Position numbers and translations under genes: made by a program. From Acytostelium subglobosum LB1 (taxonomy: Eukaryota; Evosea; Eumycetozoa; Acytosteliales; Acytosteliaceae): 64,000 bases of DNA. Positions 44,626 through 56,357 of this stretch are shown here, piece after piece. How positions within the stretch are numbered: the first letter of the stretch is position 1; the number at the start of each line of letters is the position of its first letter. The stretch spans positions 1,208,585 through 1,272,584 of the forward strand of contig NW_012236526.1 in NCBI RefSeq assembly GCF_000787575.1, given 5' to 3'. The notes beneath the pieces were generated by a model that did no database searches, had not been told where the DNA came from, and saw nothing but the letters and a program-made list of their open reading frames with translations.

Positions 44626-46188
44626 TTAATGTACGTATGCCTTCATACAAGCTGATAGGTTCTTCTCGTGCTCTGCTTTACAGACCTGTGGAAGCTTTGT
44701 TATCATTCCGATTGGTGTTGGTATCTGACTCCTCGTGTTGCTTGTGCCAAGGAATGCCTCTAGATCAGCACCAATCACTGGTGTGCCCATACTGTATTGT
44801 TGCTTCAGTATTGGTGTCTTGATGAATATGTTGCTCATCTCATTGATCATAGTCGTCAGGTTGGCAACCTTCATCAAGGTACCAGTGGTCAGAGGGATGT
44901 CGCGAGCCCAGTATCTGAACAACTCCTTTCTTAGCTCCAACGAGTCCACCTTGGAGATCGCCAACTCGATATCTCTCATTGCATTGCGACTGTCAAAGAA
45001 CATCGTCTTGTTGTGGTCGTCGGTAAGGATGAATTCGAAACGCATGGCAGTCGGGTAGATCCTCTGGAACATTGGGTAGCTCTTCTGGCGTGTCTTGGTG
45101 CTGTCGAATATACAATTGAATGGTGCTACGTCCAGGCCTTCCTGAGTCATGCAGACGCAGCCTTGCTCAACGCTTGATGTCACAGCATTATGAAGCTTCC
45201 AGAAGAACTTGCTGGCAGAGGTCTTGTCAGTGGCCACGATGGTTGACAACTTGCCAGAGAGTGTGCCATCTATGGACATCAACAAATGATCGATTGGATA
45301 GAATCTGATGGCCTCATTCTCAACGAGGTCCCTGGCATATCTGTCATTAACAGAGACGTGCGATATGAAGTGTTCACGACAGAATGGACATGGATGGTTG
45401 TAGGCAAAGTAGGTGATAAAGATGGTCATACGATTGTTGATGTCCTCCATGCTGGTTGGGCTAATGGCTGGTATCTCCTGGACACGGTAGGCCAGTGAGT
45501 GGAGCAGGAACCAGAGTGATCTGCCCATAAACGTTGGGAAACCAACACGTAGCATGTGCTGGGTAGTATAGATTCCACCGGTAATATGGTCGATGAAGGG
45601 GATGTAGAGTCCGGCATCAAAGTCCAATCGTCGGTTGGGATTCTCCCGTTGCTTGTACTGACCCAGCATGTAGTCCTCTATCAGGTACCACAACTTTTGC
45701 TTTGTGAAGTCCGAGTCAAAGTTGGCAGATAGATCTTCAGAGACAAACTCAAAGTCACTTAGTTTGGAACCGGTAAAGCCACAGGTGAATGCATCCAGTG
45801 ACTTGGGAAAGAAGACAGTCTTCCACCACGTTGAGTTGGCGTTGTATGATGATGGCAGTGTTGGTGTATCAATGAACATGGTACGTAGAGCATTTATATT
45901 GTCATTGCAGGCTGGATCAAACTGGAGTGCAAGGTAGAGATCCAGTAGATAGACACTCATACCACGGTATTTGGACCATTCGTAGGGGCGTCCACCTTTG
46001 GTACGTTCCTCTCCACACCACTCGGTGGAATCTTGTGCAGTCCTGTAGCCGACGGAAGTGATCAGACGGAACATTGATTCTTGCATCTCACGCCTTCTAG
46101 GTACAGGATTGCTCCAGGCAGAAGCAACATTGAGGACCAACATCAACATGGCCAAAGTAAGTAGCACTTTCTTGATAGATGAAATCAT
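44626..46188 (-). CDS. Secreted Erv/ALR-type sulfhydryl oxidase-like protein
   Basis: Single exon, 520 residues. Residues 1-24 are a signal peptide (VLLTLAMLMLVLNVASA). The Erv/ALR core is visible: GRSLWFLLHSLAYR (about 222-235, with the FAD-contact Trp and His), the redox CPFC at 267-270 and FFWKLHNAV (about 328-335, the His-Asn FAD signature). A CVC pair follows at 344-346. Family members oxidise protein thiols with FAD and O2. The extra N- and C-terminal regions (about 200 and 170 residues) are not recognised. No KDEL-like retention signal is seen, so secretion or a vacuolar/ER location is possible. Confidence 0.82.
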   Translation of the reverse strand: MISSIKKVLLTLAMLMLVLNVASAWSNPVPRRREMQESMFRLITSVGYRTAQDSTEWCGEERTKGGRPYEWSKYRGMSVYLLDLYLALQFDPACNDNINALRTMFIDTPTLPSSYNANSTWWKTVFFPKSLDAFTCGFTGSKLSDFEFVSEDLSANFDSDFTKQKLWYLIEDYMLGQYKQRENPNRRLDFDAGLYIPFIDHITGGIYTTQHMLRVGFPTFMGRSLWFLLHSLAYRVQEIPAISPTSMEDINNRMTIFITYFAYNHPCPFCREHFISHVSVNDRYARDLVENEAIRFYPIDHLLMSIDGTLSGKLSTIVATDKTSASKFFWKLHNAVTSSVEQGCVCMTQEGLDVAPFNCIFDSTKTRQKSYPMFQRIYPTAMRFEFILTDDHNKTMFFDSRNAMRDIELAISKVDSLELRKELFRYWARDIPLTTGTLMKVANLTTMINEMSNIFIKTPILKQQYSMGTPVIGADLEAFLGTSNTRSQIPTPIGMITKLPQVCKAEHEKNLSACMKAYVH

Positions 46189-46867
46189 TTCGTAACTAAC
46201 TCTTCTCTTATTGTTCTACTATTATTGTAATAGAATTATAGAAAGAATATGATTGATTGATTGATTGATTCCAGTTGAATGGAAATTACCATTGAATATA
46301 CTTTCGCGTTGTGTCAATCCAATGGTCAACAACAATGCCGTACCTGCCTGATGTTGTTGGCTACATCAGGCAGGAAATATCATTATTTGATCATTATATA
46401 TGTGTTGTGTATGTGGAATTAACATTCTGATTCGCTCACACGTGACATGACACTCGCCATTGCACTACAAATTGTATTATAATAATCAGATGCACCAATC
46501 CACATCGACAGCCCTCCCGATTCAGTACGGAATCATCAATCTCCGACCAGGTGTGAATCACTTTCCAGTTTAGTTGACGTCAGAACATAAATAATGACCA
46601 CACACTAACAATAACACACTCTATCCCTACTCCCCTATTCCCTTGTCGACTAATCACACGTGGGTTGAAGTGGTGGAGAGTGTTAACCTTACAACATGGA
46701 CACCATCCATCTTAGTTGAATCTTTTTTTGAGAGAACCTTACCTATTGACTGGAGTGACTGATTTATCAATCATTGATTATAATTATTAATAATATTTAT
46801 TTACAATTGGCCGCCAAATACACGAAACAGTGTCACTGCCAATGTGACATGCCTTTTGAATAGTGAT
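46189..46867. other. 679-bp spacer with a strong hairpin
   Basis: Mostly AT-rich with an ATTGATTGATTGATTGATT run at 46253-46271. At 46343-46374 there is a perfect 12-bp inverted repeat (CCTGCCTGATGT and its complement) with an 8-nt loop. No coding frame or tRNA fold is supported. Confidence 0.6.
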
Positions 46868-47728
46868 CTATCTTGGATCAAGATGAACAACTAGAATTCG
46901 CGTGTCGTTTGTGCACGACGTGAGACATAACTTAAAAGGTGGAGGTGGAGGTGGAGGTAGAGATGCGGATGATTGAGAGATGGCCTGTTGCTGCTGAGGA
47001 GTCTGTTTGTCAATGTCCTCAATGATAAGTGTGCTACCACTCATAAGCTTCACTGATTGATAACCACCGTCCTGGTGGTCATGTCGCACATTAACATCGC
47101 CATTATATGAATATATCACTAATGTTCGAGGTGATGTTAAGTTGTCCTTACAGCTGTCTGACCCCCGTCCAGACAGAATGAGAGACTCGCCAATTTGTGA
47201 GAATGAGTATGTTGCGCAACGATGTTGAACGGCGTCGTCCTGTGATATAACATTGAAGTAGAAGGCATCGCTGTTGTCGGCGTCGTAGGTGGGCAAAGTT
47301 GAGGAGCTGTTGCTAAGGTTCTTGATAGATACGACGGCTGCACAGGGGTTTGATGTTTGAGGCGTTGCCTTTGAGAATGCCTCGGTCGAATGGGATAATG
47401 TTGTGCGTTGTTCTGACTTGTAAATAGCGTCGGTGTCCCAACCACCGTTGAAGGTGTAGGGCACATGATGTTCAATCTCTGCAGGCTCTAGTGGTCGTTG
47501 TTTGTGAAACAGTACAAGGGGACGACCCTTTAACAAGGTAATTGTACGAGTGTAACCATCGAATGTGGAGAATGGCCCGACAGTGACATGCGCCGTTGAT
47601 ATACGCCAATGGAATGCGTCTTGTATCGACATAGATTCTGGTTCAATATGTATTTGAGTTGCTCTACCATTACCCCTTTTCCATGCCATCGGTCTATAGG
47701 TTGTTGGTTGCTTAACGTTCCATTTCAT
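46868..47728 (-). CDS. HutD/Ves-family protein
   Basis: Single exon, 286 residues. The N-terminal third matches HutD/Ves: YRPMAWKRGNGRATQIHIEP, DAFHWRISTAHVTVGPFSTF and DGYTRTITLLKGRPLVLFH. A cupin-like double-stranded beta helix is expected. A less conserved middle and a Gln/Pro-rich insert (QQQQ, PPPPPPP near 258-268) precede the last strand (DTRILVVHLD). HutD is linked to histidine-utilisation operons in bacteria; its biochemical role is unsettled. In a eukaryote this family points to possible acquisition from bacteria. It is divergent from the HIT gene, with 234 bp between start codons. Confidence 0.78.
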   Translation of the reverse strand: MKWNVKQPTTYRPMAWKRGNGRATQIHIEPESMSIQDAFHWRISTAHVTVGPFSTFDGYTRTITLLKGRPLVLFHKQRPLEPAEIEHHVPYTFNGGWDTDAIYKSEQRTTLSHSTEAFSKATPQTSNPCAAVVSIKNLSNSSSTLPTYDADNSDAFYFNVISQDDAVQHRCATYSFSQIGESLILSGRGSDSCKDNLTSPRTLVIYSYNGDVNVRHDHQDGGYQSVKLMSGSTLIIEDIDKQTPQQQQAISQSSASLPPPPPPPFKLCLTSCTNDTRILVVHLDPR

Positions 47729-47962
47729 TCTCTTGTATTATCTTTTCTATTTATCTCTGTGTTGCATTGATTCTATTATAGTTTTAGCAACACCCACCAC
47801 CTTTCATAATGGTTGGGAACAATCATCCTGGGTGGTTCAATACCTGGGAGAAACACTCCAATTGGACTTGTGAGTGTATTCCATTTGCCCCCAAGTTTTG
47901 GGAATCATTATCATCTAATTACTGAATATCTATTTGTATATATTTATATATATATATATGTA

Positions 47963-48597
47963 ATGCTGTCAGGCAAGAGTAGTCTCACAACGAGGATACC
48001 ATTTGTAATACTGGGCTCATTGCTCATGAGTATGGGCATCTTCTTCTCAAGGCGTCTGGATGATGACAAGCAACAGCAGCAGCAGCAGTGTCCTACCGAT
48101 GGCTTGCGAGATGACTGTATTTTCTGTAGTATAGTTAAAGAGAATAACGTCAGCATCTATCAAGATGACGATATATATGTATTTCGCGATAGATATCCAA
48201 AGGCCTCAACTCATTACCTCGTCATACCAAAGATTCACATCAAGTCTGTGAGGACGCTCACACCTGACGACTTGCCAACAGGTAATATCAATGTTTACCA
48301 CTTGCTCTATCATTCGATGGCTAACTGTTGTGTTATCTCAATCAATCAAACCAAACAGTGCTCAAGATGAAACAGGTGGCACTTCAATTGACAGAGTCAA
48401 TGTTCCCAGGCAAGGAGTATAGACTTGGCTTTCATGTTCCTCCCTTTTACAGTGTTCCCCATCTGCACATGCATCTGTTGGTGGAACCATTCACACCGTC
48501 TTTTAAACGATTCAACTACACTCCTCATCTGGGAGGACTGTGGTACCGTTCAGTGGACATGATTATTGAGTCACTTTCAAAGGATAGTTCAGTTTAA
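47963..48597 (+). CDS. HIT-domain hydrolase with N-terminal membrane anchor (HINT3-like)
   Basis: Two exons, join(47963..48281, 48359..48597), 185 residues. Residues about 12-30 are hydrophobic (PFVILGSLLMSMGIFFS), a likely signal anchor. A poly-Gln run precedes CIFCSIVKENN, then YVFRDRYPKASTHYLVIPK and the histidine triad HLHMHL (about 144-149). The C-x-x-C start and the extended end LWYRSVD match the HINT3/aprataxin-like branch, which hydrolyses nucleoside phosphoramidates. Membrane anchoring is unusual for HINT proteins and is inferred from the hydrophobic stretch. Confidence 0.87.
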
Positions 48598-49284
48598 ACT
48601 GATGATAACCAAGCTTCAATCAATATGTATAAGAGATGAAGAAAGTTCCCGTTGTCTGGATAGAATGATCAGTTGTTGATGTGTCTGTCTTTCCATAAAC
48701 ACAAGCTCCAACACACACACACACACCCATATGCACACACACCCTTTATTATTAATTATTCTTTATCTTATCAATCCAGCGGACGGGACAAGTGTATTAA
48801 TATATATAAACAATGGAATTCCATTGATTTAATAGCCGACAACTACTACTACTACTACAACTAAAACTACAACTAGTAATAATACAATGACAATAATTGG
48901 TATGTTATAATATAAATTGAAGGTGATTACTATTAAACTAACATATTTTAAAGCGTGTCTATCTTCATTGAGTACTTTCAAAGTACCTGTTGAGCATTGC
49001 AATGCTTCGATGATTATGAGTTCATCATCGTCGTTCTCTGGACAATCATCAATAACTACCAGTTCGGAACAGAGTGTTGAGAGTCTTTTCTTCTTGAAAC
49101 TTGCCCTAAAGTATGAGCTAAACAAGCTGCTTGATTTTTTCCATCTCAAACACTAAATAAATTCAAATTTGGCGCCCTTTTGAAATTGATTTCAATATGT
49201 GATAAAGACGATCTGATTATTCTTACATATGATCATACGTACAAAAACATACATACATACATACATATATTTATATAAACAGAG
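48598..49284. other. 687-bp spacer
   Basis: AT-rich with CACACACA (48713-48726) and ACAT repeats just before the MCM2 start. A Ser-rich + frame from ATG 49006 and an overlapping minus frame without ATG are open, but neither is convincing. Confidence 0.4.
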
Positions 49285-52200
49285 ATGAGTGATATAGAAT
49301 CAGACATTTCATCTCAAGAGATTGTTGAGGACGATGAGCTGCCCTCATCAGACTTGTCATCACCAGAATACATGGACGACGACGATGACAATCGGTCTGC
49401 ATTACCAACGCGCACCACAGATCAAGTGGACGAAGCAGACATCAGTTACCTATTGGCTGATGAGGATGGAGAGCCATCATCAGAGGGTGAAGGTGACGAT
49501 CTCATGGACGATGGTCTGCTCGAGGAGGATGAAATGGAGGCTGCCGAAGACGATAGCTACGAACAAGAGGGTCTCGATGAAAAGGAATATGAAGAGTTGC
49601 CCATAGATCAACGACGCGAGATTGACAAGACATTGAAGAAGCGTGATCGCAAGGAGCGTCAACAACGTGACCAATCTAATCGTCGTGGATTCAGGATACC
49701 ATACTCTCTACTCAAGGCAGACCAAGACGAATATATAAGCGATGAAGAGGAAGAGGACGACGATGGCAATGATGGTCGTGGTCAGGGATCAGGTATGAAC
49801 AAGGAACAACGCATTCAGAAAACTATCAAAAAGAGAAGGCTGGCTCAGTCACGCAAGAAGAAGATGGAAAGAGAGACCAATGATGACGACGAGGATAACT
49901 TCACAGTTACAAAGAATGATCCAGATGATGAGGACTCAAGTGATAACTCTGACGATGACGACGACGATGATGACAATGTACGTTGCCTTTACAACTAAGA
50001 AGTATTCAGACCAACAAACTAACTAATATTCGTACTCTCTCTCTCTCTACTCCACAACAGTACCAGATAGGTACATTGAAGCTAGAGGAGCCACAAGGTC
50101 CTCTGAGAGAGTATTTGACCAATCAGGGACCTCGTAGGGAGGTTGAGGCGAGACTGGCACAGTTCTTTGAGACATTCAAGGATAAGAAGGGCATAGAGGT
50201 GTACAAGCACCGAATCCAACAAATGTGCGCCAGTAATCTGGAGAGTCTTCAGGTCAACTACACACACTTGGATGAGCCATTCAATGATTGGCTGATCCAG
50301 GCACCAACCGAGCTCATTGAGATCTTTGACGACGTGGCATTCAAGGTGGTGCTCAAGATGTTCCCAAACTACAAGAACATCACCAAGGCAGTTCATGTGC
50401 GCATCACTCACTATCCAGTGTGCAACACCCTACGCGATATTCGTCAGAGCGATCTGAATCAGCTGATCAAGGTGGGTGGTGTCGTCACTCGCCGCTCCAG
50501 CATCTATCCGCAGCTCAAGTACGTCAAGTATGATTGCGTCAAATGCCAGTCGATCATTGGACCCTTCTATCAGAATGGACATCAAAACATCGAGATTGGT
50601 ATCTGTCCAAACTGCCAATCAAAGGGAACATTCATAGTCAATCACGACCTCACACTCTATAGAGACTACCAGAAGATTACTCTGCAAGAAAGTCCTGGAA
50701 CTGTGCCACCAGGCAGACTGCCACGAACAAAAGATATCATCCTGTTGGCTGACCTCATTGACACTGTTCGTCCAGGTGAAGAGATTGTAAGTATTATCCC
50801 TCTTCAAACGCTTTCATCACATCCCTGTGTTAGAGATCACAACTTACTGATTATCGGTCCAACAACAGGAGGTTACAGGAGTATTCAAACATAACTTTGA
50901 TGCCAAGCTCAACCATCAGAATGGTTTCCCTGTGTTTGCCACAGTGATCGATGCCAACTTCCTTAATAAGAAGGAGGACCTGTTGGCCTCGTTCATTCTC
51001 ACAGAGGAGGACGAAAAGGAGATTAGGAGTCTTGCCAAAGACCCAAATATTGGCACCAAGATCATTCAGTCGATCGCACCCTCCATCTTTGGACACGAGG
51101 ACATCAAGACAGCGCTTGCATTGGCATTGTTTGGTGGCATGGCCAAAGAGGTCAACAAGCATAGAATCAGAGGCGACATTAACGTTCTGCTAATTGGTGA
51201 TCCAGGTGTAGCCAAGAGTCAGTTCCTCAAGTACGTGGAGAAGACGGCGCATCGAGCAGTTTACACCACTGGTCAAGGAGCCTCTGCTGTTGGACTTACT
51301 GCCGCTGTAAGAATGGATCCGCTTACAGGTGAGTGGACGCTTGAGGGTGGAGCACTCGTACTCGCCGACAAGGGTGTGTGTATGATAGACGAGTTTGACA
51401 AGATGAATGACAAGGATAGAACATCGATCCACGAGGCCATGGAGCAGCAGAGCATATCTATATCAAAGGCAGGCATTGTCACAACGCTTACGGCCAGATG
51501 CTCAGTCATTGCCGCAGCCAACCCCAAGAAGGGCCGATATGATCCTTCACAGAGCTTGATCAACAATGTCGAGCTTACCGAACCGATCTTGTCTCGTTTC
51601 GACATCACATGCGTCGTCAGAGACACCATTGACCCTGAGCAAGATGGCCGTCTAGCTCGTTTTGTTGTAAAGTCTCACATTCGCTCTCATCCAATCAACA
51701 TCAATGGCGAGCACAACTACCAGAACCAAGCCACTTCCCTATCGCCAATTCCTCAAGAGATGCTGCGCAAGTATATCATGTACGCCAAACAAAAGGTGAG
51801 ACCCAAGATCAACAACATCGACAAGGAGAAGATAGCACAATTGTACGCAGAGATGCGTCGCGAATCATCTGGAGGTGGCTTTGCAATGACGGTTCGTCAT
51901 GTCGAAGCAATGATTAGAATGGCCGAAGCGCACGCCAAGATGCATCTGCGAGACTATGTCCGTGATGAAGACGTCAACATGGCAATACGAGTGATGTTGG
52001 ACAGCTTCATCAATGGCCAGAAGAGCCAGTTGTCCAAGTCGTTGCGCAAGAACTTCTCCAAGTACATTACGTATCAACGTGACATCAACGAGCTACTATT
52101 CCACCAACTCCAGCTCATGGTCAGCGACGCCTGCAGCCTCAATCAGATCAAGCTTGGCAAGGTGCCCAACCGTATTGAGATCCCCGTTGAAGATTTTGAG

Positions 52201-52329
52201 ACCAAGGCTCATGAGATGGGTCTTAGCAACTTTGACAAGTTCTACGCCAGCACCGAGTTTGCCAATAGGAGATTCAAGAAAGAGGCAAGAATGATTGTAT
52301 ACAATAGATCAGCTACAGGAGGAAAATAA
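49285..52329 (+). CDS. mcm2: DNA replication licensing factor MCM2
   Basis: Three exons, join(49285..49977, 50061..50786, 50869..52329), 959 residues, in phase. The N-terminal 230 residues are Asp/Glu/Ser-rich, as in MCM2 tails that bind histones. The N-domain has a C4 zinc finger (DCVKC and ICPNC, about 389-420). The AAA+ core has Walker A GDPGVAKS (about 583), Walker B MIDEFDKM (about 645) and the arginine finger LSRFD (about 715). The sequence DEFNDWLIQ-like N-region and ITKAVHVRI fit MCM2 better than other MCMs. MCM2 is a subunit of the MCM2-7 replicative helicase. It is convergent with the small spliced gene at 52549-52917. Confidence 0.96.
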
Positions 52330-52548
52330 AACATCCATCGTCGTTATGATATATATTTATATATTAATTGTTCTAGAGATCATTTCTGCCTCGGAAAATG
52401 GCATCCATCTTCCTACTGGGAGGCAAATCAAAGAATACTAGCGTGTTCCTATTATTATTGTTATTAGAAATCTGTAGATCTAGGAATTAGTACTAATTTT
52501 TCTATATTTATTTAGAATATTGTATTTGTGTATGTACATGTTTGAGTA

Positions 52549-52917
52549 TTATTTATCAATATATCTATCAAAATTCTCTATCTGTTAAATATTGACAATG
52601 GATCATGAATCTTTAGGCCTTGATATTATGAGTTTTAGGTGTAGAAGTGATTGATGTTTCAAGGGTCCATATTTAACAATTAGAGATGGGATATTAACAA
52701 CAACAAGATTTAATCTTTTTTAAATTACCTTCTTTTGATCCTTTATCTCAATTGTAACAGATTTGTTATCTGACAATGAGAATGTGTTTGACTTAAGATT
52801 ATCATTGTTTCCAGCTAGTCCAGATATGATTGGCGAGTCACTAAAGTCGCCAAGAAAATCTTCGTGTAAATGAGCAGAGTGAAGGTTAGTTTGGTGAGAG
52901 CTCTTGAAGAAGTCCAT
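52549..52917 (-). CDS. Probable 73-residue spliced small protein
   Basis: Complement(join(52549..52581, 52729..52917)). The first exon (MDFFKSSHQTNLHSAHLHED through IEIKDQKK) ends at a GTAATT donor in phase 0. An ACAG acceptor at 52582 opens IENFDRYIDK and a stop. The intron is 147 nt and AT-rich. Coding-like composition, a clear ATG and a matching phase support it, but no family is recognised and no second line of evidence exists. Confidence 0.45.
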
Positions 52918-53348
52918 TATGTTGTAGGTATCTATTGTTTAAAGTTATATATAATTAATTGGATTGAATTAAATGAATGTTGGAGTTGTGTGTTGTAAAA
53001 TAACTATCTACCTAAAATACTTGTTGTACTTTGAATCCAAAGAGCTGGAAACAAAATCATCCATTTTGGGACAAATTTCCTTTTTGGTGAACATAAATAC
53101 ATTTCCAATTGTGGTTGGTCGATAACCCCATTAAATCGCATGCACCCCATTTCACATGTCATTGTTAAGTATGTGCCCTTTTAGCTTGTCCAGATTCAAG
53201 TGGTCACCACTTTCTCTCCAATTTATATATTCATTGTGTAGATCATCGCAATTACGTTCAATTTGACTATTGTTCACATTTTTATTGGCAATAGATACAG
53301 AGGAGATTGGGTAGTGCTGCTAGGATGACTGCTGGCAGTGTGAAGCAT
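52918..53348. other. 431-bp spacer
   Basis: AT-rich; it holds the upstream region of the small gene and the 3' flank of the RNA-binding protein gene. Nothing else seen. Confidence 0.4.
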
Positions 53349-53666
53349 TTACTGAGATGGAGGTTTGATAGAGTAATGCGAGGGCATATCAATCGTGCCA
53401 TGCTGTTGATGTTGATGCTGATGGAGTGATGAAGGGGAGCCCACAGTGATATTTGACGTCCGAGAGAACGTTCTTTGTTGTTGTTGTTGTTGGCCATAGT
53501 GACTAATTTGAGTCATTTGCTTGGGGCGACCTTGGTGTTGTTGTTGGTGTTGCTCATGATAAAACTCGTCCTGGGCAGGTTGCCATGGTGGTGTGGATGA
53601 AGGTGATGGCGAAGCTGACGTTAGGAATGGAAGAATGTTGTCGTTGTTATTGTTGTTGTTATTATT

Positions 53667-53712
<46 letters not shown>

Positions 53713-56156
53713 GTAGTCTCGGTGTTGGAAATGAATGAGTCATAGGAGTGAGACAGCCACGAATCTATTCCACCAAGAGAGGTCGATTTAGAAGGAATGT
53801 ACCATGATGAACTCAACGAGAACACATCACCTTGAGCCTCCCGTGATGATGTTATGTACTGCAATGATGAGGAAGGTAGCTCATTGATATCAATGACAAT
53901 GTTGTCAACACTATGGGTGTTCTTCTGTTGATGATGCTGCACGGGTAAATAGTCATTTCCAACATAGCTATATCTTTGTTGATGCTGTGGTGGTGGTTGC
54001 TGTCGAGGGGAAGAAGAGGTTGTGGAGGTGCCGAGGTCAATCCTTGGGGATGACCTGTGCTGAATTGATGTGATCTCATTACTAAATACATTGGTTGGGG
54101 ATGTATTTATCTGTGAATACTCCTGTCCAAACAGCGGTTGGGCTGTCTGGAAAGAGTGTTGATGGTGTTGTTGCGGCTGAGGCTGTTTATGCGACTGCTG
54201 CTGTCTTTGGTGTTGGTAAATTTGTTGTTGTTGTTGCTGTTTTGGTGGTGGTGGAGTAATGTTGTTAAGTGTTCGATACGTGGTCGATGGTTGTTGTATG
54301 AAGCCAAAGTTATCTATTGGCTTTGAAAGCTGTTGGTGCTGCTTGGGTTGTAGAGAATGCTGTCGAGATGGTTGATGATGTTGTTGTTGTTGCTGTTGCC
54401 CAAGTTGTGAATTATACTCTGGAGCCGTCACAGATAGATTCTTCATTTGCCAGATTGCATCATCTTTTGAGATAATGGAATCGGTCGCAGCAGTGAATGG
54501 AGATGCATCGAAGAATACTGGAGGGCCTGAAGTTGTTGTTGATGGATACTGATGAAACTGAATCTGGTTATGATGTTTAAAGCCAGAAGCACCATCTTGT
54601 GGAGTATAATGTTGGCGTGGGTTTTGTTGGCCATGATGATGATGGTGTTGTCCAGTTTGATAGTGCTGATGTTTGGGTTGCGTATGATGATGTCCATGCT
54701 TGTTGTTGTGTCTTTGCGCCAAGGTACCTGCGGTAGATATCGACGTGTTGGTGAAGGTGTATGACGGCTGGACATCACCCAGTGCTGGCAATGTAGGTAT
54801 TGGACTGGATGCAGACAAAGCAGGAGAAGAATGGTGGTCACCACCCTGTGACCTGTGTCGTGGAAGACGAATGGGCGCCATACCTATCTTCTTTTTTGAG
54901 AATGTGCACATGATCCTGATGCCATGAAACTCATTGTTGTTGAAGAAGTCGATAGCCAGCTCGCTTGCTTGCTCACCCTTGATGCTGTCCTTAAAGTGAA
55001 CAAACCCGTAGCCCTCGTACTGGTCCTTGTCATTCCTTGGGATGTTATAGTGATTGATCTTGCCAAACTCCTTGCACTTGGTGAATATCTGCTTGTGTAG
55101 TCCTGGCCTTGCCTGTTGAGGATCGAATGACAAGTGGACACTGGTCATCTGATCACAAGAGTCGCTCCAGCTGATCTTGATCTTCCTAAAGCCAAGATTG
55201 GTAGCTGACAGATTGGCCAAGGCCGCTTCGGCACAGTGCCGCTCCCGGAAGCGAATAAAGGCGTATCTGTCAAAGAACAGACACTCCTTTGGCTCAAGTT
55301 CTCCATAGACGGAGAAGGCCTTTAGTATCTGGTCCTTGGGGATGGATGGATCGAGGTTTGTGATGTAGAGAGTGCTTATTGGTATTGCCCAGTATACTCT
55401 TAGGTCATTCTGTAGTAGTTCTATTGACAGGTGTAATGGATATTAGTTACCACTCCAATAAGCATTGGAGTCACCTTTAACTGACTTACTGGACATGTGT
55501 AAGCTGACTTTGGCTACCTTTGCCTCTTCCTCAGTCTTAAACGAGGCGAAGCCATATCCACATGACTTGCCCGTGGCCTCATCAACTCTGAACTGATAGC
55601 TGATTGGCTTATACTTCTTGATGAGCGAATAGAATTGTGTGGAATTGATGGTTGTTCTCAGGTTACTGATGAACAGATCCTTCTTCTCCACATGTTTTGA
55701 GCTCTGATCTGTGTCTGTTTGTTTGTTTGTTGTGTTTGGTTGGTTAGCAAGTACTCAATATATACATTCAATAGTCAAACATGAATCCTTACATAGTATC
55801 ATATATTGATCAATCGCATGTGGCTTTACGTTTCTTATATCAAATTGACTGCGAACGAGGTCATCGCTCTCGGACTGTGATAGTTGGGGTAACTCGTCAA
55901 AGGGCAACGCGGGGGAGAGTGTAGGCGTGGTCGAGGTCGAAGTGGAAGCAGCTGTAGAACTGCAATTGGACAGTGTCAATGCATCCCTATTGTTGTTTGG
56001 TAGTAGTCGCTGATCATCTCCAGCTCCACTTCCACTGCCACTCCTGCTTCTAACACCTGTGATACAGCTGCTGCTACCACTGCTACTGCTGTTGTGAATC
56101 AATGTGACATCCTCATCAGATGTGTCACAATTGAAAGTAGTTGACTCGGTGTTCAT
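53349..56156 (-). CDS. Three-RRM RNA-binding protein with prion-like Gln/Asn-rich tail
   Basis: Three exons, complement(join(53349..55420, 55490..55708, 55793..56156)), 884 residues. After a Ser/Thr-rich start, RRM1 occupies about 128-200 (DLFISNLRTTINS, SCGYGFASF), RRM2 about 208-275 (TLYITNLDPSIP, YAFIRFRERHCAEAAL) and RRM3 about 285-365 (SVHLSFDPQQARP, YGFVHFKDS). The order and the LRVYWA end of RRM1 resemble the ELAV/TIA/Nam8 group. Residues 400-884 are Gln/His/Asn-rich with a poly-Asn run of about 25 residues (encoded at 53640-53711) and several poly-Gln runs. Such tails often drive condensate formation. A role in splicing or mRNA control is inferred. Confidence 0.88.
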
Positions 56157-56357
56157 TTCGGCTTATCAAAATGAACCTAATCAAATATATTTATATGTAT
56201 GTATGTATGAAACGAATGGTTTAACAATAGGTGTGATGTTGAATGAGCTGATTGGTTCCAAGTGATTAAATCACTCAATGAGTGAGAAAAAAGCGAACGA
56301 AACACACCACAAAGAATCGGTGCACTGACACCTTGGTGATGTGGCACAAATTATTAT

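Noticed and set aside
48829-49149. 106-codon minus-strand frame before MCM2
   Set aside because: No ATG start, and the end is a poly-Val tail from a trinucleotide repeat.
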